64,000 bases of DNA from a bacterium (lineage in GTDB: Bacteria > Zhuqueibacterota > Zhuqueibacteria > Zhuqueibacterales > Zhuqueibacteraceae): the NCBI GenBank assembly GCA_023150945.1, contig JAKLJX010000017.1:96939-160938 (forward strand), in the 5' to 3' direction. Below are positions 1 through 10,094 of the stretch, piece after piece. The first letter of the stretch is position 1. Every line of letters starts with the position of its first letter. The translations under genes were made by a program, and so were the position numbers. The notes below the pieces were generated by a model that saw nothing but the letters and a program-made list of their open reading frames with translations, searched no databases and was not told the DNA's origin.

Positions 1-565
1 CCACACATGACTTGAAACTCCTTTGCGATTGCAAGCAGTTAGTGAGAACGTGCTTGGCCGGCTGTCCTTCAATCCGACATTATGGCGCGGCGCAGCAGTG
101 ATTGAGTGGGAAGAATGGCATTTGGAAAAGCTGGTGCGGATTGGCCGTCAATGGGTGTGCAGTGTAGCGCATGAAATGCCCACGGATGTTCACTCACCGG
201 ATGCCGTCAGAATGGCCGCAAAATAGAAATCACCTCTTAAAAATGCAAGACAAAAGGTTGAGCGTAAGCAATGCCGCAGTGGCTGGGCGATGACTCCACT
301 CCACCGACAGCCCCGCTGCCAGCCACCTCCTCTGCCCGATACCGGCTGGTGGCATGGCATGAGGGTTGACCTGATCTGGTCAGGCGCGGTGCTGCGCCTG
401 AGTATTCAAGGGATCCATTCGGGAGGACGGCGAAAAGGCCACGTCTTTTTTCATGGTAACCCTGACCGCTGGAGCGAAGCAGCCGCGCGGAACATCTTCT
501 TCGGTTCGGTGCAGGATAAGAGTCGCGAAGGGAAGAGACGGGAATGCCACAACCGCGAAGCCCGA
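1..565. other. intergenic stretch, no gene recognised
   Basis: This is the left edge of the window, downstream of the minus-strand TonB receptor. Short open frames exist on both strands, but their translations are unlike any family I know and have the skewed composition of chance frames in GC-rich DNA. I see no clear hairpin terminator, tRNA or repeat. Confidence 0.5.
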
Positions 566-3061
566 TCATTTGTAGCTGATGCCCACCCAAAGCCGGCGGC
601 CGTAGTGTTCTTGAAATTCCAGCGTGGGTTGGCTGAAATCAATGCCGCCCTGATCCGGGTCTGCGCTTCGTTGATCGAGCAAATTGCGCACTTCCAAAAA
701 CGGCGCCACCGGCAGCCCCAGCCGCTGCAGCTTCGGGCCGGCCAGTTTTATATCTAGAAAATGGCGCCAGCCCAGCGCAGTCTCTTTGTTGCTCAGCCAC
801 TCGATGGCGCGCGCCGGACCATTGATTTTGGCGAGCAGGCTCACCAGGAAGCCACGAGGCGTGTGGTAGGCAAGCCGCAGCTTGAAGGCGTGGCGTTGAT
901 CCCAAGCCAAAGGCTCTTCCAGATGGCTGCGCTGAATTTCGTTGCGGCTGCGGCTCAACAGCGTGGATTCCGGCCAGGAGCCGGTGCCGGTGCTGGTCAA
1001 ATAGGTGTAGGCCAGGCTCGTTTGCAGCGTGCTGCCGAAGCGATGCGAATACGCCGCCTCCAGGCCGCTGGTGCTGGCTTTGGCGCGATTTTCATAGCGA
1101 AACACCGGCTGTTGTTGATTCTCGAAGCGCGTGGGTTGGTTGGCGTAGGGAAAGGTGTCGATCAAATCATCGAAATCGCGCAGAAAGCCGGTGAGCGTGA
1201 AGGTGGAGTATTCGGCGATTACGCGGCGGTAAGTCAGCTCCCAAGCCTTGGCGCGGATCGGCTTGATGTTGCTGTTGCCGAAGATCGGCCAGCGGGCGCC
1301 GACGCTGCCCGCTGGGTTGGTGTATAAGTAGTAAAACGGCGGCAACTCGAAAAACCAGCCGTAGTTCACCGCCAGGTGTTCGATGTTGCCGATGGGAATG
1401 GCGATGCCGAGCCGCGGCGCCAGGGTGAAGTGAAATTTTTCCTGGCGCGGCTCCGGCACGGTGATGGAATCATTGGGCACCGCGAATGCGGCTTCAGAAG
1501 GCAGCAGCGCCGGTTTGGTGTTGGCCGAGAAATACTCGGCGCGCACGCCCATGGTTGCCAGGAAACCGGGCAGCTCGATCTTGTGATGGAAATAAGCGGC
1601 GAGCGCATACGGGTTGCGTCGAAACGAATCTTGATAGCGGCTGTAAACCAAACTCTCCGCCGAGCGGCCATTGGGCCACAGCAAAAAGCGGTCGCGGTTG
1701 AGCGAGATTTGCCACAGATTGGTCTCGAATCCCAGTCGGAACTGATGGATGGGATTCAATTGCCGCACCAGGCTGAGGCGGCCGAGATAGTGCTGCTCGC
1801 GCAAATCTTCCCACCAGGGTTCGACCGCTCCCTGCCACACTTCGGCCAGTGATTGCGATTGGTCGAGGATGAGGTTGGTGGTTTCCTCGCCGGCGATCGT
1901 GCCGGTGACGCGCCGCCGCAAGCGCAGCGCGCTGAATTCCAGCTTGTAAAAGGTCTCTGCGCTCAGCGTTTGGATGATGGAAAGATCCATCCGGCTGTTG
2001 TTGTTGAAGCGCTTGGGCAGCGCCGACAGGCGGCCGGCCCAAGCTGCATCGTATTGCCGCCATTCCCAATTGGAAAACAAGCCCTGCCAGCGTAGAAAAA
2101 GATTGCTGGACAGCCGCAGCATCAGCTTGGAATTCAGATCATAATTGAAAATCACCGGCGTGTGGAAGGTTCGCCGGAGTTCCTTGCGGTAAGGCGTGTC
2201 GGTGAGATAGGCACTGCCGGAAATCAGATAATTGGAATCGATCAGCGGTCCGCCCAGACCGAGTTTGAGCGGCCCGCCCACGGCAAATTCGGCGCGCCGG
2301 GCATTGTCATAGGTCCAATCGCGACGGGCCGGCAGATCTTGCGCGAGCTTGAGCGCGCCGAAAAAGTCGTTGCGGCCTTCGCGCGTGATGATGTTGATGA
2401 CGCCCGAGGTGACATTGCCGTATTCCGCGCTGAAGCCGCCGGTCTGCACCACCATCTCCGCGATCGCGCTGGTGGGAATGGTGAAAGCCGCGGCGCGCGT
2501 CATCGCGCCGGAGGCCGGCAGGCCGTCGATCAAATACTGCACGTTGCTGCTGCGGCTGCCGCGAATGTGATTGGCGACATAGCCCGGCACCAGCGCCAGT
2601 TTGTCGTGATAAGTCAGTCCGGGTGTGGTTTCAGCAATCGCTTCTTCGCTGAGATATTCGGTGCTCGACATCAGGTCGCGGAAAATCTGTACGCGCGGCG
2701 CCGTTACCACGATTTCCTCAGAAGTGTTGAGCACCCGGCTGGTGAGATCGATATCGAGGCTGGTGTTGAGGTCGGTTTTCACTTCGACTTCGGTCAGCTT
2801 CAGCGAGCTGTAGCCGATCATGCTCACGCGCAGGTTGTAGCTGCCGACCGGCAGATTGTAGATGATGTAATACCCGTGCTTGCTGGCCTTGGCGCCAAAA
2901 TTGGTGCCCTCCACCACGATGTTCGCGCCCGGCAGGGGGATGTTTGTCTCCTTGTCTCGCACGAAACCTGAAATATTTCCGAATGCGCCGCTGTAGCTGC
3001 TGGTGGCCGGCAGGAGCAGCGCAAGGAACAGCAAGATTTTGGCTCTTGGGGATGGCGTCAT
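566..3061 (-). CDS. TonB-dependent outer-membrane receptor with carboxypeptidase-regulatory-like N-domain
   Basis: About 831 residues. Residues 8-27 are a hydrophobic signal peptide. Residues 30-110 form a carboxypeptidase-D regulatory-like beta-sandwich (ISGFVRDKETNIPLPGANI, then GYYIIYNLPVGSYNLRV). Residues 115-230 are the plug domain, starting EEIVVTAPR and ending GVINIITREG, and the rest is a barrel rich in aromatic residues. Such proteins import bulky substrates across the outer membrane with TonB/ExbBD energy; no ligand can be named. I chose the ATG at 3061 because the signal peptide follows it directly; an in-frame ATG at 3139 would add 26 residues with no signal character. There is no SusD partner next door, so a glycan-uptake role is not supported. 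The gene is divergent from folC. Confidence 0.88.
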   Translation of the reverse strand: MTPSPRAKILLFLALLLPATSSYSGAFGNISGFVRDKETNIPLPGANIVVEGTNFGAKASKHGYYIIYNLPVGSYNLRVSMIGYSSLKLTEVEVKTDLNTSLDIDLTSRVLNTSEEIVVTAPRVQIFRDLMSSTEYLSEEAIAETTPGLTYHDKLALVPGYVANHIRGSRSSNVQYLIDGLPASGAMTRAAAFTIPTSAIAEMVVQTGGFSAEYGNVTSGVINIITREGRNDFFGALKLAQDLPARRDWTYDNARRAEFAVGGPLKLGLGGPLIDSNYLISGSAYLTDTPYRKELRRTFHTPVIFNYDLNSKLMLRLSSNLFLRWQGLFSNWEWRQYDAAWAGRLSALPKRFNNNSRMDLSIIQTLSAETFYKLEFSALRLRRRVTGTIAGEETTNLILDQSQSLAEVWQGAVEPWWEDLREQHYLGRLSLVRQLNPIHQFRLGFETNLWQISLNRDRFLLWPNGRSAESLVYSRYQDSFRRNPYALAAYFHHKIELPGFLATMGVRAEYFSANTKPALLPSEAAFAVPNDSITVPEPRQEKFHFTLAPRLGIAIPIGNIEHLAVNYGWFFELPPFYYLYTNPAGSVGARWPIFGNSNIKPIRAKAWELTYRRVIAEYSTFTLTGFLRDFDDLIDTFPYANQPTRFENQQQPVFRYENRAKASTSGLEAAYSHRFGSTLQTSLAYTYLTSTGTGSWPESTLLSRSRNEIQRSHLEEPLAWDQRHAFKLRLAYHTPRGFLVSLLAKINGPARAIEWLSNKETALGWRHFLDIKLAGPKLQRLGLPVAPFLEVRNLLDQRSADPDQGGIDFSQPTLEFQEHYGRRLWVGISYK

Positions 3062-3403
3062 CGTTTGCGCAAGATGTTGTTTTACCAGAGAAATACCCTT
3101 TGCAAGGCCTATGCCATGCTGCTGGAAGAATAAACGCATCCATTCAGCGCCAGGCTGGTCCTAAAACCGTGTTTTGTCCCACACGATTTCAATGAAGTTA
3201 AACTTGTACACCAGCCGCCACTGCCGCGATGACTTGCCACGGCCACTTCACGCCCGGCGCAAGGATATGCAAAAAGCTTCCAGAAAACGGAAAAGTTTTG
3301 CATATTGTCGGCCGTTTGCGCAGCAATTTCAATCGCCGCCGGCTCCTCCACTGAACAGAGCGCTCCGGCACCTCCGACAATCAACCTCATTTCAAACCAA
3401 ACC
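3062..3403. other. divergent intergenic region (TonB receptor / folC)
   Basis: About 340 bases separate the two divergent start codons, so promoters for both should lie here. I could not pick a convincing -35/-10 pair. An open frame extends folC upstream to 3305, but its translation lacks FolC features. Confidence 0.4.
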
Positions 3404-4735
3404 ATGTCAACCTCTGAAATGGCCATAAGTAGCCGCACCGCAGCCTATTTGGATAAGCTGGGATTTTTCGGCTGGCAACTCGGTCTCCAGCGCATTCAAA
3501 AATTCACCCGGTTTCTCGGGAATCCCCAGCGTGCTTTCCCCTCCGTTCATCTTGCTGGCACCAACGGCAAAGGCTCGACCGCGGCGATGTTGGCCGCAAT
3601 TGCTCAGGCGGCCGGCCTGCGTGTGGGACTCTACACCTCCCCGCACTTGGTCCACCTCAACGAACGCATTCAAATCAACGGCAGGCCCATTCGCGGCCGC
3701 GATTTCGAAGCGCTGCTGCGTTCCTGCCGGTCGCAGGTCGACGCCCTGCAAGCCACCTACTTTGAAGTCTTGACCGCGCTCGCGTTCAAATACTTTGCCG
3801 AGCAGCAGGTCGATTTGGCAATCATCGAGACCGGCTTGGGCGGCCGGCTGGATGCCACCAATATCATCATGCCGGAAATCAGCGTCATCACTTCCATCAG
3901 TCTGGAGCATCAGAATTACCTCGGCAAGACCCTGGCGGCGATTGCAGCCGAGAAGGCCGGCATCATCAAACCGCGGCGACCGTGCGTGAGCGGCGTGCTG
4001 CCACCGCCCGCGGCTGCCGTCATTGCGGCGCGCTGCCGCGAACTGCGGGCGCCGCTGCTCGAGGTTCACCGGAGTGTGAAAATCTCAAAGGTGCGATTGG
4101 CGGCGGAGGGTACCAGCTTCGATCTTCGTTCGGCCGCGCACGATATTGATTATCCTGATCTGCGTTTGAACCTGCTGGGCTTGCATCAGGTGCGCAATGC
4201 GGCTCTGGCGGTTTGCGGCGCCCGGCTGCTGCGCCGCGCCGGTTTTCCGCTCTCTGATGAGGCCATTCGCGCGGGTTTGTCCCACACACATTGGCCGGCG
4301 CGGCTGCAACTTCTGCCCGGCTCACCGGCGATCCTGCTGGATGCCGCGCACAATGCCGACGGCATGCGCGCGCTCACCCGCACGCTGCGGGAACTCTTTC
4401 CCGATCGGCGGCTGAAGGTGGTTATGGCGTTGCTGAACGACAAGTCTGTGGCCAAAGTTTTGCGCACCTGGCTGCCGCTGCAGCCGGAGTTTTTTTTCGC
4501 CACGGCCGTAGCCGATCGCGCCCTGCCCAGCCGCGAATTGCTGCAACACGCCCGCGCCCTGGGCTTGCAGGCGCGCGCGTGCGCTGACGGCAGCGAAGCC
4601 CTGCAGGCCGCGCGCACACGCTGCCGGAGCAACGATTTGCTCTGCGTTACCGGCTCGCACTACCTGCTCGGTGAGTTGATGCGTGCGTCCAGCCTGCCAT
4701 ATCCTTACGCGCGCAGTGCCCGGCGCCAGCCCTGA
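3404..4735 (+). CDS. folC: bifunctional folylpolyglutamate synthase / dihydrofolate synthase
   Basis: About 443 residues, the usual FolC/MurC-ligase length. FolC adds L-glutamate to dihydropteroate and to reduced folates in an ATP-dependent cytoplasmic reaction. The P-loop AGTNGKGSTA lies at residues 51-60. It is followed by TSPHLVHLNERIQI, the ETGLGGRLDATNI motif near residue 150 and the C-terminal LLDAAHNADGM motif of the ligase domain, all FolC hallmarks. I chose ATG 3404 (MSTSEMAISS) because the conserved helix AYLDKLGFFGWQLGLQRI begins soon after; ATG 3419 is an alternative. No accD or other folate gene lies alongside. Confidence 0.93.
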   Translation: MSTSEMAISSRTAAYLDKLGFFGWQLGLQRIQKFTRFLGNPQRAFPSVHLAGTNGKGSTAAMLAAIAQAAGLRVGLYTSPHLVHLNERIQINGRPIRGRDFEALLRSCRSQVDALQATYFEVLTALAFKYFAEQQVDLAIIETGLGGRLDATNIIMPEISVITSISLEHQNYLGKTLAAIAAEKAGIIKPRRPCVSGVLPPPAAAVIAARCRELRAPLLEVHRSVKISKVRLAAEGTSFDLRSAAHDIDYPDLRLNLLGLHQVRNAALAVCGARLLRRAGFPLSDEAIRAGLSHTHWPARLQLLPGSPAILLDAAHNADGMRALTRTLRELFPDRRLKVVMALLNDKSVAKVLRTWLPLQPEFFFATAVADRALPSRELLQHARALGLQARACADGSEALQAARTRCRSNDLLCVTGSHYLLGELMRASSLPYPYARSARRQP

Positions 4736-5064
4736 CGTACCCGGGTGCCGTCATCTTCTGAGATGGCAAGCAGTGCAGGCCTCCGCCAACAGGCGAGCTA
4801 TCGAAACAAAACCAATCCGCGAATTGACTTTTTGATGAAATAGAACTATTTTGTCGCCGCTTGCTGCAGTGTTGAAACGATCGGAAATCATGAACGCCGC
4901 AGCACTTCATTCCTCTGCACCCCAACCTCGGACTGCGCGGCAGAAGACGTGCGGCTGTCAGGAGTGACGCCGGTGCCAACGCCTCAACATTCCAGGACGG
5001 AGTCTCGACCTTGAACTATCGCGATTCCCTGCAATCAAGATCAACTTTTTGGGATAGGTTCGCT
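4736..5064. other. intergenic region with a candidate sigma70 promoter
   Basis: About 330 bases between folC and the VOC gene. The one recognisable element is the -35/-10 pair at 4824-4852, listed separately. A TTG at 5011 opens the VOC frame early, but the conserved sequence starts after 5065. Confidence 0.4.
4824..4852 (+). promoter_or_regulatory. candidate sigma70-type promoter for the VOC gene
   Basis: TTGACT (4824-4829) and TATTTT (4847-4852) are separated by exactly 17 bases. This matches the housekeeping consensus at 5/6 and 4/6 positions. It would give a leader of about 200 bases before the gene at 5065. Confidence 0.4.
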
Positions 5065-5949
5065 ATGCACCCCGATACACGCATGGGGCCGGTGCATCTC
5101 ACGGTTGCGGATTTGAAACAATCGCTGAATTTCTACAGCAACCTGCTCGGCCTGAAAATTCTGCAGAGCCAGCGCGGCACTACCTGGCTGTCCGCCGACG
5201 GCTCGCATCCCCTGCTCGCGCTCACCCTGCTGCCCGATGCCAAGCCGCGGCCGCTCAACAGCGCAGGCTTGTATCATTTCGCGATTCTGGTGCCGGGCCG
5301 CTACGATCTCGCGCGCGCTCTGCATCATCTGCTCGATATGCGCTACCCGCTGCAGGGCGCCTCGGATCATCTGGTGAGTGAAGCGATCTACCTCGCGGAT
5401 CCCGACGGCAACGGCATCGAAATCTACGCCGACCGGCCGCGCAGCGACTGGCAATGGCAGGAAGGCCAGTTGCTGATGACCACCGAAGCCCTCGATTTGG
5501 ATTTGCTGCTGGCGGAATTGGGACGCGGCAGAATTACGTGGGAAGGATTGCATCCCGGCACGCGCATCGGCCATGTGCATCTGCAAGTCGGCAATCTGGA
5601 AAACGCCGAGCACTTCTATCGCGAGATTTTGGGATTTGCTTTGACCACGCGCTACGGAACCGAAGCCATCTTTCTTGCGGCCGGCGGCTATCATCATCAT
5701 TTGGGATTGAACACCTGGGCGGGCAGGGGCGTACCGCCTGCACCCTCCGACGCCCGCGGCTTGCGCTATCTCACCATTTGCGTGCCGAATGAAACCGAAT
5801 TGGCGCTGGTGGCAAGCCGCCTCGAGCGCAACGACTGGATGTTTCAGCAGAAACCCGGCTTGCTCAGCCTGCGCGATCCGTTCAACAACGGCATTCTCAT
5901 CGTGGCCGGCGAACCCACGCTCGGCCGCAACGGCAGCCTGACCTGGTGA
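5065..5949 (+). CDS. two-domain VOC (glyoxalase/extradiol dioxygenase) protein, CatE/YfiE-like
   Basis: About 294 residues with two tandem vicinal-oxygen-chelate domains. The first (residues 6-130) starts MGPVHLTVADL and ends DPDGNGIEIYADRP; the second (about 170-285) starts RIGHVHLQVGNL and ends RDPFNNGILIV. Possible metal ligands in half one are the His of VHL, the His of YHFAIL and the Glu of GIEIY. Half two has His residues (YHHHLGLN) but no Glu in the last strand, as is usual for the CatE/YfiE-like group. Such proteins are often annotated catechol-2,3-dioxygenase, but the substrate cannot be told from sequence. ATG 5065 is chosen because homology begins directly after it; GGATAGG just upstream is a weak ribosome site. 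Confidence 0.82.
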   Translation: MHPDTRMGPVHLTVADLKQSLNFYSNLLGLKILQSQRGTTWLSADGSHPLLALTLLPDAKPRPLNSAGLYHFAILVPGRYDLARALHHLLDMRYPLQGASDHLVSEAIYLADPDGNGIEIYADRPRSDWQWQEGQLLMTTEALDLDLLLAELGRGRITWEGLHPGTRIGHVHLQVGNLENAEHFYREILGFALTTRYGTEAIFLAAGGYHHHLGLNTWAGRGVPPAPSDARGLRYLTICVPNETELALVASRLERNDWMFQQKPGLLSLRDPFNNGILIVAGEPTLGRNGSLTW

Positions 5950-6074
5950 GCTTGCGCGGTGAACGGGTCTTGGTTCCGGTCCTCGCGGTTCGAACGAATA
6001 CCAACAATCTTCTTCATCACGCCGGCAGCCCAGGCTGGGCGTGCAGGGGCTCATCTTCTTGAATGGAAAGAGTC

Positions 6075-7001
6075 ATGATCACCAACCGCCGTTACCATGT
6101 GCTGCTGCCTCTGATGGTCATTCTGCTTGCCGGCCGTTTCGCCGGTGCCCTTGCCGCTGCACCGTCCGTCGGCCAGCCGTCCTTGATCGTGCAAATCAAC
6201 AACGTTCGCGATCAACGCAACAGCAAAGGCGAAGTCGCGCTCTATCTCAACGGCAAGAGAATGCCGCCGCAGCGAACGGCCGAACGCCAGCCGCGCAATG
6301 AAGTTTTCGAGCTTTCGCTGGCAGAGGGGGTTTACCAAGTGAGGGCAGTCTTTCGCGCCAAGTCGTTTTGGAAGGAAAAAGAATTCGAGTTGGAGACGCA
6401 CGACGGCCAGGTCAGAATCTATCCCGGCCATGTGACGCTGCTCACCATCACGCTCGAGAAGAATTCCGACGGCAGTCTGGTGAGAAAGAAGAATTTCTTC
6501 ACGGAAAGCGCCCAGCCGCTGGCGCGAGAATCCGCCAGTGTGCCTGCCGCCGCGCCGGCAGCAAGTCGCCAAAACGAGATTGCCACCGTGCCGCTTCCCG
6601 CGCAGCCGGCAGCCGTGCGCGAGAGCGCCCCGGCACAAGAGCCGGCGCCGGCGGTGTTGATTGTTCCTGCGCCCGCCGCGACGGAGATTCCCCAACCGCA
6701 AGCTGCGCCGGCGCCGGCTTTGCCCGCACCCTTGCCGCCGGCGGAACCGGCTCTGGCCGCACCGCCAGCAGAGGGCAAAATCGCATTGCAGATCAACACC
6801 GTCCCCTCCGGCGCTGACGTGATCGTGGATGACCGGTATCTCGGGCAATCACCGCTGGTCACTTACGTTTCGCGCCGGCAGAATCATGTGATTCAAATCT
6901 CCAAGCCGGGGCATCGCGATCTCATCAAGATGATCGACGCGCAGCAATTGCGCACGGAGAAGATTTTCTTTTTGATCGAGAAACTCGAGGCGCAGCACTA
7001 G
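6075..7001 (+). CDS. exported PEGA-domain protein
   Basis: About 308 residues. A signal peptide (residues 1-27, VLLPLMVILLAGRFAGALAA) is followed by a domain of about 100 residues I do not recognise. Then comes a Pro/Ala-rich flexible linker (about 140-235), and a C-terminal PEGA domain with the signature NTVPSGADVIVDDRYLGQSP. PEGA domains are found in surface and cell-wall-associated proteins, and the long linker suggests a periplasm-spanning tether. ATG 6075 is preceded by GGAAAG at good spacing; ATG 6063 contains that site and is disfavoured. The gene converges on the large surface-protein gene across a shared hairpin at 7012-7040. Confidence 0.78.
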   Translation: MITNRRYHVLLPLMVILLAGRFAGALAAAPSVGQPSLIVQINNVRDQRNSKGEVALYLNGKRMPPQRTAERQPRNEVFELSLAEGVYQVRAVFRAKSFWKEKEFELETHDGQVRIYPGHVTLLTITLEKNSDGSLVRKKNFFTESAQPLARESASVPAAAPAASRQNEIATVPLPAQPAAVRESAPAQEPAPAVLIVPAPAATEIPQPQAAPAPALPAPLPPAEPALAAPPAEGKIALQINTVPSGADVIVDDRYLGQSPLVTYVSRRQNHVIQISKPGHRDLIKMIDAQQLRTEKIFFLIEKLEAQH

Positions 7002-7011
7002 ATCACTTTGA

Positions 7012-7040
7012 TCGCCCGGGCGCTCCGAGCGCCCGGGCGA
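7012..7040. terminator. bidirectional terminator-like hairpin
   Basis: A perfect 13-bp inverted repeat (TCGCCCGGGCGCT / AGCGCCCGGGCGA) with a CCG loop lies between the convergent stops at 7001 and 7044. There is no strong T-run, so it may act as a transcript-end stabiliser. Confidence 0.6.
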
Positions 7041-7043
7041 GGC

Positions 7044-10000
7044 TCATTTCAACAGCAAAAGCTTGCGGGTGGCGGTGAAAACCTCGCCGCTGTGCCGCGC
7101 CCGCGCCTGCAAGCGAAAAAGATAAACCCCGGAATTCGCCGCTTGTCCGGCCTGATCGCGGCCGTCCCAGCGCAGTAGATGCGAGCCGGCCGGCTTCTCG
7201 CCTTCCGCCAAAACTCTCACCAACCTGCCGCTCATGTCGTACAATTCCAACCGCACTTGCGCCGCTTCCGGCAAATCAAAAGGAATATTCGTTTCCGGAT
7301 TGAAAGGATTGGGCTGATTTTGCCGCAAGGCGAATTGCATCGGCACGCTGCCGGCGTCTCGATCTTCCACCGCGGTGATCAACGCCAGTGCCGTGAATGT
7401 GAGCGCCGGGGTGGACAGCCCGGGCACACTGACGCTGAGACGGTTCAATCCCACTCCCGGACCTAACTGCCACCGCGCTTGCGCCACGCCATTGCTGTCC
7501 GACTTGAACGTGCCGCTGCCATTGGCGAACACGCCGCCGCCGCCCGCCGTTACTTCGAATTTCACTGCCGTGGGCTCCGGCGGATTGCCGAGTTTGTCGC
7601 GCAAGCGCACCGCCACCGGCGCTGTCAATGGTTGATTGATCACGCCGCTCTGTTGATCTCCCCCCGCCTTTTCAAATGACACCGCCGGCAACGCGACAAA
7701 CTCCACCTGCACGCTGTCAGCCAGTTTCATCAGCGGTGATAACAGATAAGCTGAGACAATTCTGCGGCCGGCGCGCTGTGAGCGCAATTTGAACACCGCC
7801 TTGCCGTAGGCATCAGTTGCCGCGCTGGCCGGCGCCAGCAGGTTTTGCTGCCCGGACACCGTTACGCGCACGCCCTGACCGCTGACGAGTTGGTTGAGTT
7901 CATTGCGCAGCGTGACGGTGATCGTCGCCACGGCTTGACTGTCCGCCGGCAGGCCGGTTTGCGGAGTCACCACCAGACGCGAGAGCGTGGGGCTGACCAA
8001 TGCTGGTTTGGCAACGGCAAAGAAGGAGAGCGGCGAGCTGAGCAGTTTCACGCCGTTGAATTCCGCTTTGGCATTCACTTGCTGGTTGCCGGCATTTTTG
8101 CCCAGGGTCCATTTCACGCGCGCCAATCCGCTGGTGTCGGTGTGCACGCGGACTTGGGTGGTGTCGTTGTCAAATTTGCCGCCGCCGGAGACGATGCGAA
8201 ACGTGACGGCGAAATCTTTGGCCGGTATGCCGTTGGCATCGAACACCTGCACGGCCAGCGGTTCCGGTAGAGTCGCGCCGGCGAAAGCGGTTTGATTGTT
8301 CCCGCCGGCTGCGGCCATTGAGTCCGGCGCCGCGGTCTTGATGAGAAATCGCACCGCCGGCGTTGAACTGGCTGCCGGCGAGGCGATGATGGCAGTGGAA
8401 TCGCCATACACCTCACTCGCGCGGCACGTGGCCGCCGCGGCGCCGTTGGCATCGGTGACTGCCTGCTTTGTGGTTTGACCATCGGCCAAGCGGCCGCCGC
8501 CGGAAACGACGGCAAACTTCACCGCGCCGCCGGCAATGCCATTGCCGAAATCATCACTGAAGCGCGCCACCAGCGGCGCGGAAGCCCGGCCGGCAGAAAC
8601 GACCTGCCTGCCGCCGCTGACAATACTGGCTTGCGCCAGGCTGCCGGTCGTGGCGGTGGCCACACATCGCGCCGGCGAGCCGGTCAAACCATTGGCGCGA
8701 ACTTCGACTTCCTGCTTTCCGGGCGTGGGGCCGAGCGTCCAAGTGGTGCGGGCATGGCCGTGGCCGTCGGTCAAAATCGTGCGGCTGGCCTCGCCATGCA
8801 GATTGCCGTTGCCGGCGATCACGGCGAACTGCACCGCGAAGCCGGTGACGGGCGCGCCAAAGCGATCGGTCACCAGTGCCTCGATCGGCAGCGGTAGCGT
8901 CTGCCCGACTTCACCGCTCTGGTTGCAATCGCCGGCGAGCGCCAGTTGCCGGGCAATGCCGTCTCCGCGCGTGCGCAATTTGGCCACGTTGGAGAGGCCG
9001 CTGGCGAGGCCGGTTTCATCGAAAGCACGCAGCGCGACATAGTAGGTTTCATAAGTCTGCAAACCCTCGAGGCGCACGCGCTGCAGCTCGCCGCCGCGTT
9101 TGGGCACGGGCGGTGCGGGCAACAATTGCGCGGCGGCAAAATTCTCTTTGGTAATGGGCGCGGTGGAGTAGCGAATTTCGTAGCGTTCAGCCTGCCCCTC
9201 CCAGTTGTTGTCGCCCGGCGTCCGCCACTCGAGCGTGAGCGCGGAGGAGCTGCTGTCCACCCCGCGCAAATCCGTCACGGCGGCCGGCGCAATCTTGTCC
9301 GGTTGCAGCCAGGAGATGGTGAAATCATCTACGGCGTTGTTGAGCTGCTCGCCGTGAATGAACACGCCGGCATACCAGCGGTCGTTACCGGCAAACTCCT
9401 TGGTGGAATCCGAGCAAGTGGCATCGAGGCTGTCGTTGACGAAGTAATCGAAATAGACCGCGGCGGGACGGTTGCGGATCACGGCGCGCACCCGGTCGCC
9501 GGCTTTGGGGTTGCGCACCTGCGCTTTCTGCTGATCCACACTCTTGCCCTGGCCCCAGCGGTATTCCCATGTGCCATAGCGAATGATCCACAGCCACACT
9601 TCGTGCCAGTTGGTGCGATGCCACAACCAGTAGCCGCTGCCGGTGGTGGCGAGCGTGTCGATCATCAACGCGTGCGCGCCCTCTTTGATGCCGATCGAAT
9701 CAGCCGCCCGGCCCCAGCGATACGAAACCTCGTGCACGGTCAGCCCGGGCTTGTTGAACACCGGTTCGAACAGTGCCAAATAGCGCCAGCCATAGATGGC
9801 CGCGGGCGTCAGCACCAGCTCGCCGTCTTTGATCGTCCAATAGCGTTTGTCGTAGGTCCAATGCTCGCCGATTTCCGGCCGGTTGAAATCATCGCTGACG
9901 TGGATGGTGTCCACGCTGTTGTGGCTGGTGGCCCAGCGCACGCGCACGGCTTCCGGCAGTTGCATGGCCTGCCGCAGTGAATCTACGTGGGGCGCCGGCA

Positions 10001-10094
10001 GAGTCTGGGAATGGAGCGCCGGTATAGCAGGCAGGAATCCCAAGCCGAACAAAATGACCCATCTCCGGGCACGGCGCCGTACCTCGCGAAACAT
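7044..10094 (-). CDS. large secreted protein: jelly-roll-like domain, FN3, Big-1 Ig repeats, FlgD-like C-terminal domain
   Basis: 1016 residues. A signal peptide (residues 1-30) is followed by a domain rich in Trp and Tyr (about 40-265; SDDFNRPEIGEHWTYDKRYW) that resembles concanavalin/LamG-type glucan-binding folds. An FN3 domain (about 268-375) and roughly five Big-1-like Ig repeats (about 385-905) follow. The repeats have recurring GxVxFxVxxGxG and DxxGxAxxxWxLG patterns. The last 100 residues are the NQPNPFNPETNIPFDLP...GVYLFRLQA domain used as a C-terminal secretion and sorting signal in FCB bacteria. The protein is probably displayed on or released from the surface as an adhesin or polysaccharide binder; the ligand is unknown. 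Start 10094 is preceded by AGGAAAGG. Confidence 0.8.
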   Translation of the reverse strand: MFREVRRRARRWVILFGLGFLPAIPALHSQTLPAPHVDSLRQAMQLPEAVRVRWATSHNSVDTIHVSDDFNRPEIGEHWTYDKRYWTIKDGELVLTPAAIYGWRYLALFEPVFNKPGLTVHEVSYRWGRAADSIGIKEGAHALMIDTLATTGSGYWLWHRTNWHEVWLWIIRYGTWEYRWGQGKSVDQQKAQVRNPKAGDRVRAVIRNRPAAVYFDYFVNDSLDATCSDSTKEFAGNDRWYAGVFIHGEQLNNAVDDFTISWLQPDKIAPAAVTDLRGVDSSSSALTLEWRTPGDNNWEGQAERYEIRYSTAPITKENFAAAQLLPAPPVPKRGGELQRVRLEGLQTYETYYVALRAFDETGLASGLSNVAKLRTRGDGIARQLALAGDCNQSGEVGQTLPLPIEALVTDRFGAPVTGFAVQFAVIAGNGNLHGEASRTILTDGHGHARTTWTLGPTPGKQEVEVRANGLTGSPARCVATATTGSLAQASIVSGGRQVVSAGRASAPLVARFSDDFGNGIAGGAVKFAVVSGGGRLADGQTTKQAVTDANGAAAATCRASEVYGDSTAIIASPAASSTPAVRFLIKTAAPDSMAAAGGNNQTAFAGATLPEPLAVQVFDANGIPAKDFAVTFRIVSGGGKFDNDTTQVRVHTDTSGLARVKWTLGKNAGNQQVNAKAEFNGVKLLSSPLSFFAVAKPALVSPTLSRLVVTPQTGLPADSQAVATITVTLRNELNQLVSGQGVRVTVSGQQNLLAPASAATDAYGKAVFKLRSQRAGRRIVSAYLLSPLMKLADSVQVEFVALPAVSFEKAGGDQQSGVINQPLTAPVAVRLRDKLGNPPEPTAVKFEVTAGGGGVFANGSGTFKSDSNGVAQARWQLGPGVGLNRLSVSVPGLSTPALTFTALALITAVEDRDAGSVPMQFALRQNQPNPFNPETNIPFDLPEAAQVRLELYDMSGRLVRVLAEGEKPAGSHLLRWDGRDQAGQAANSGVYLFRLQARARHSGEVFTATRKLLLLK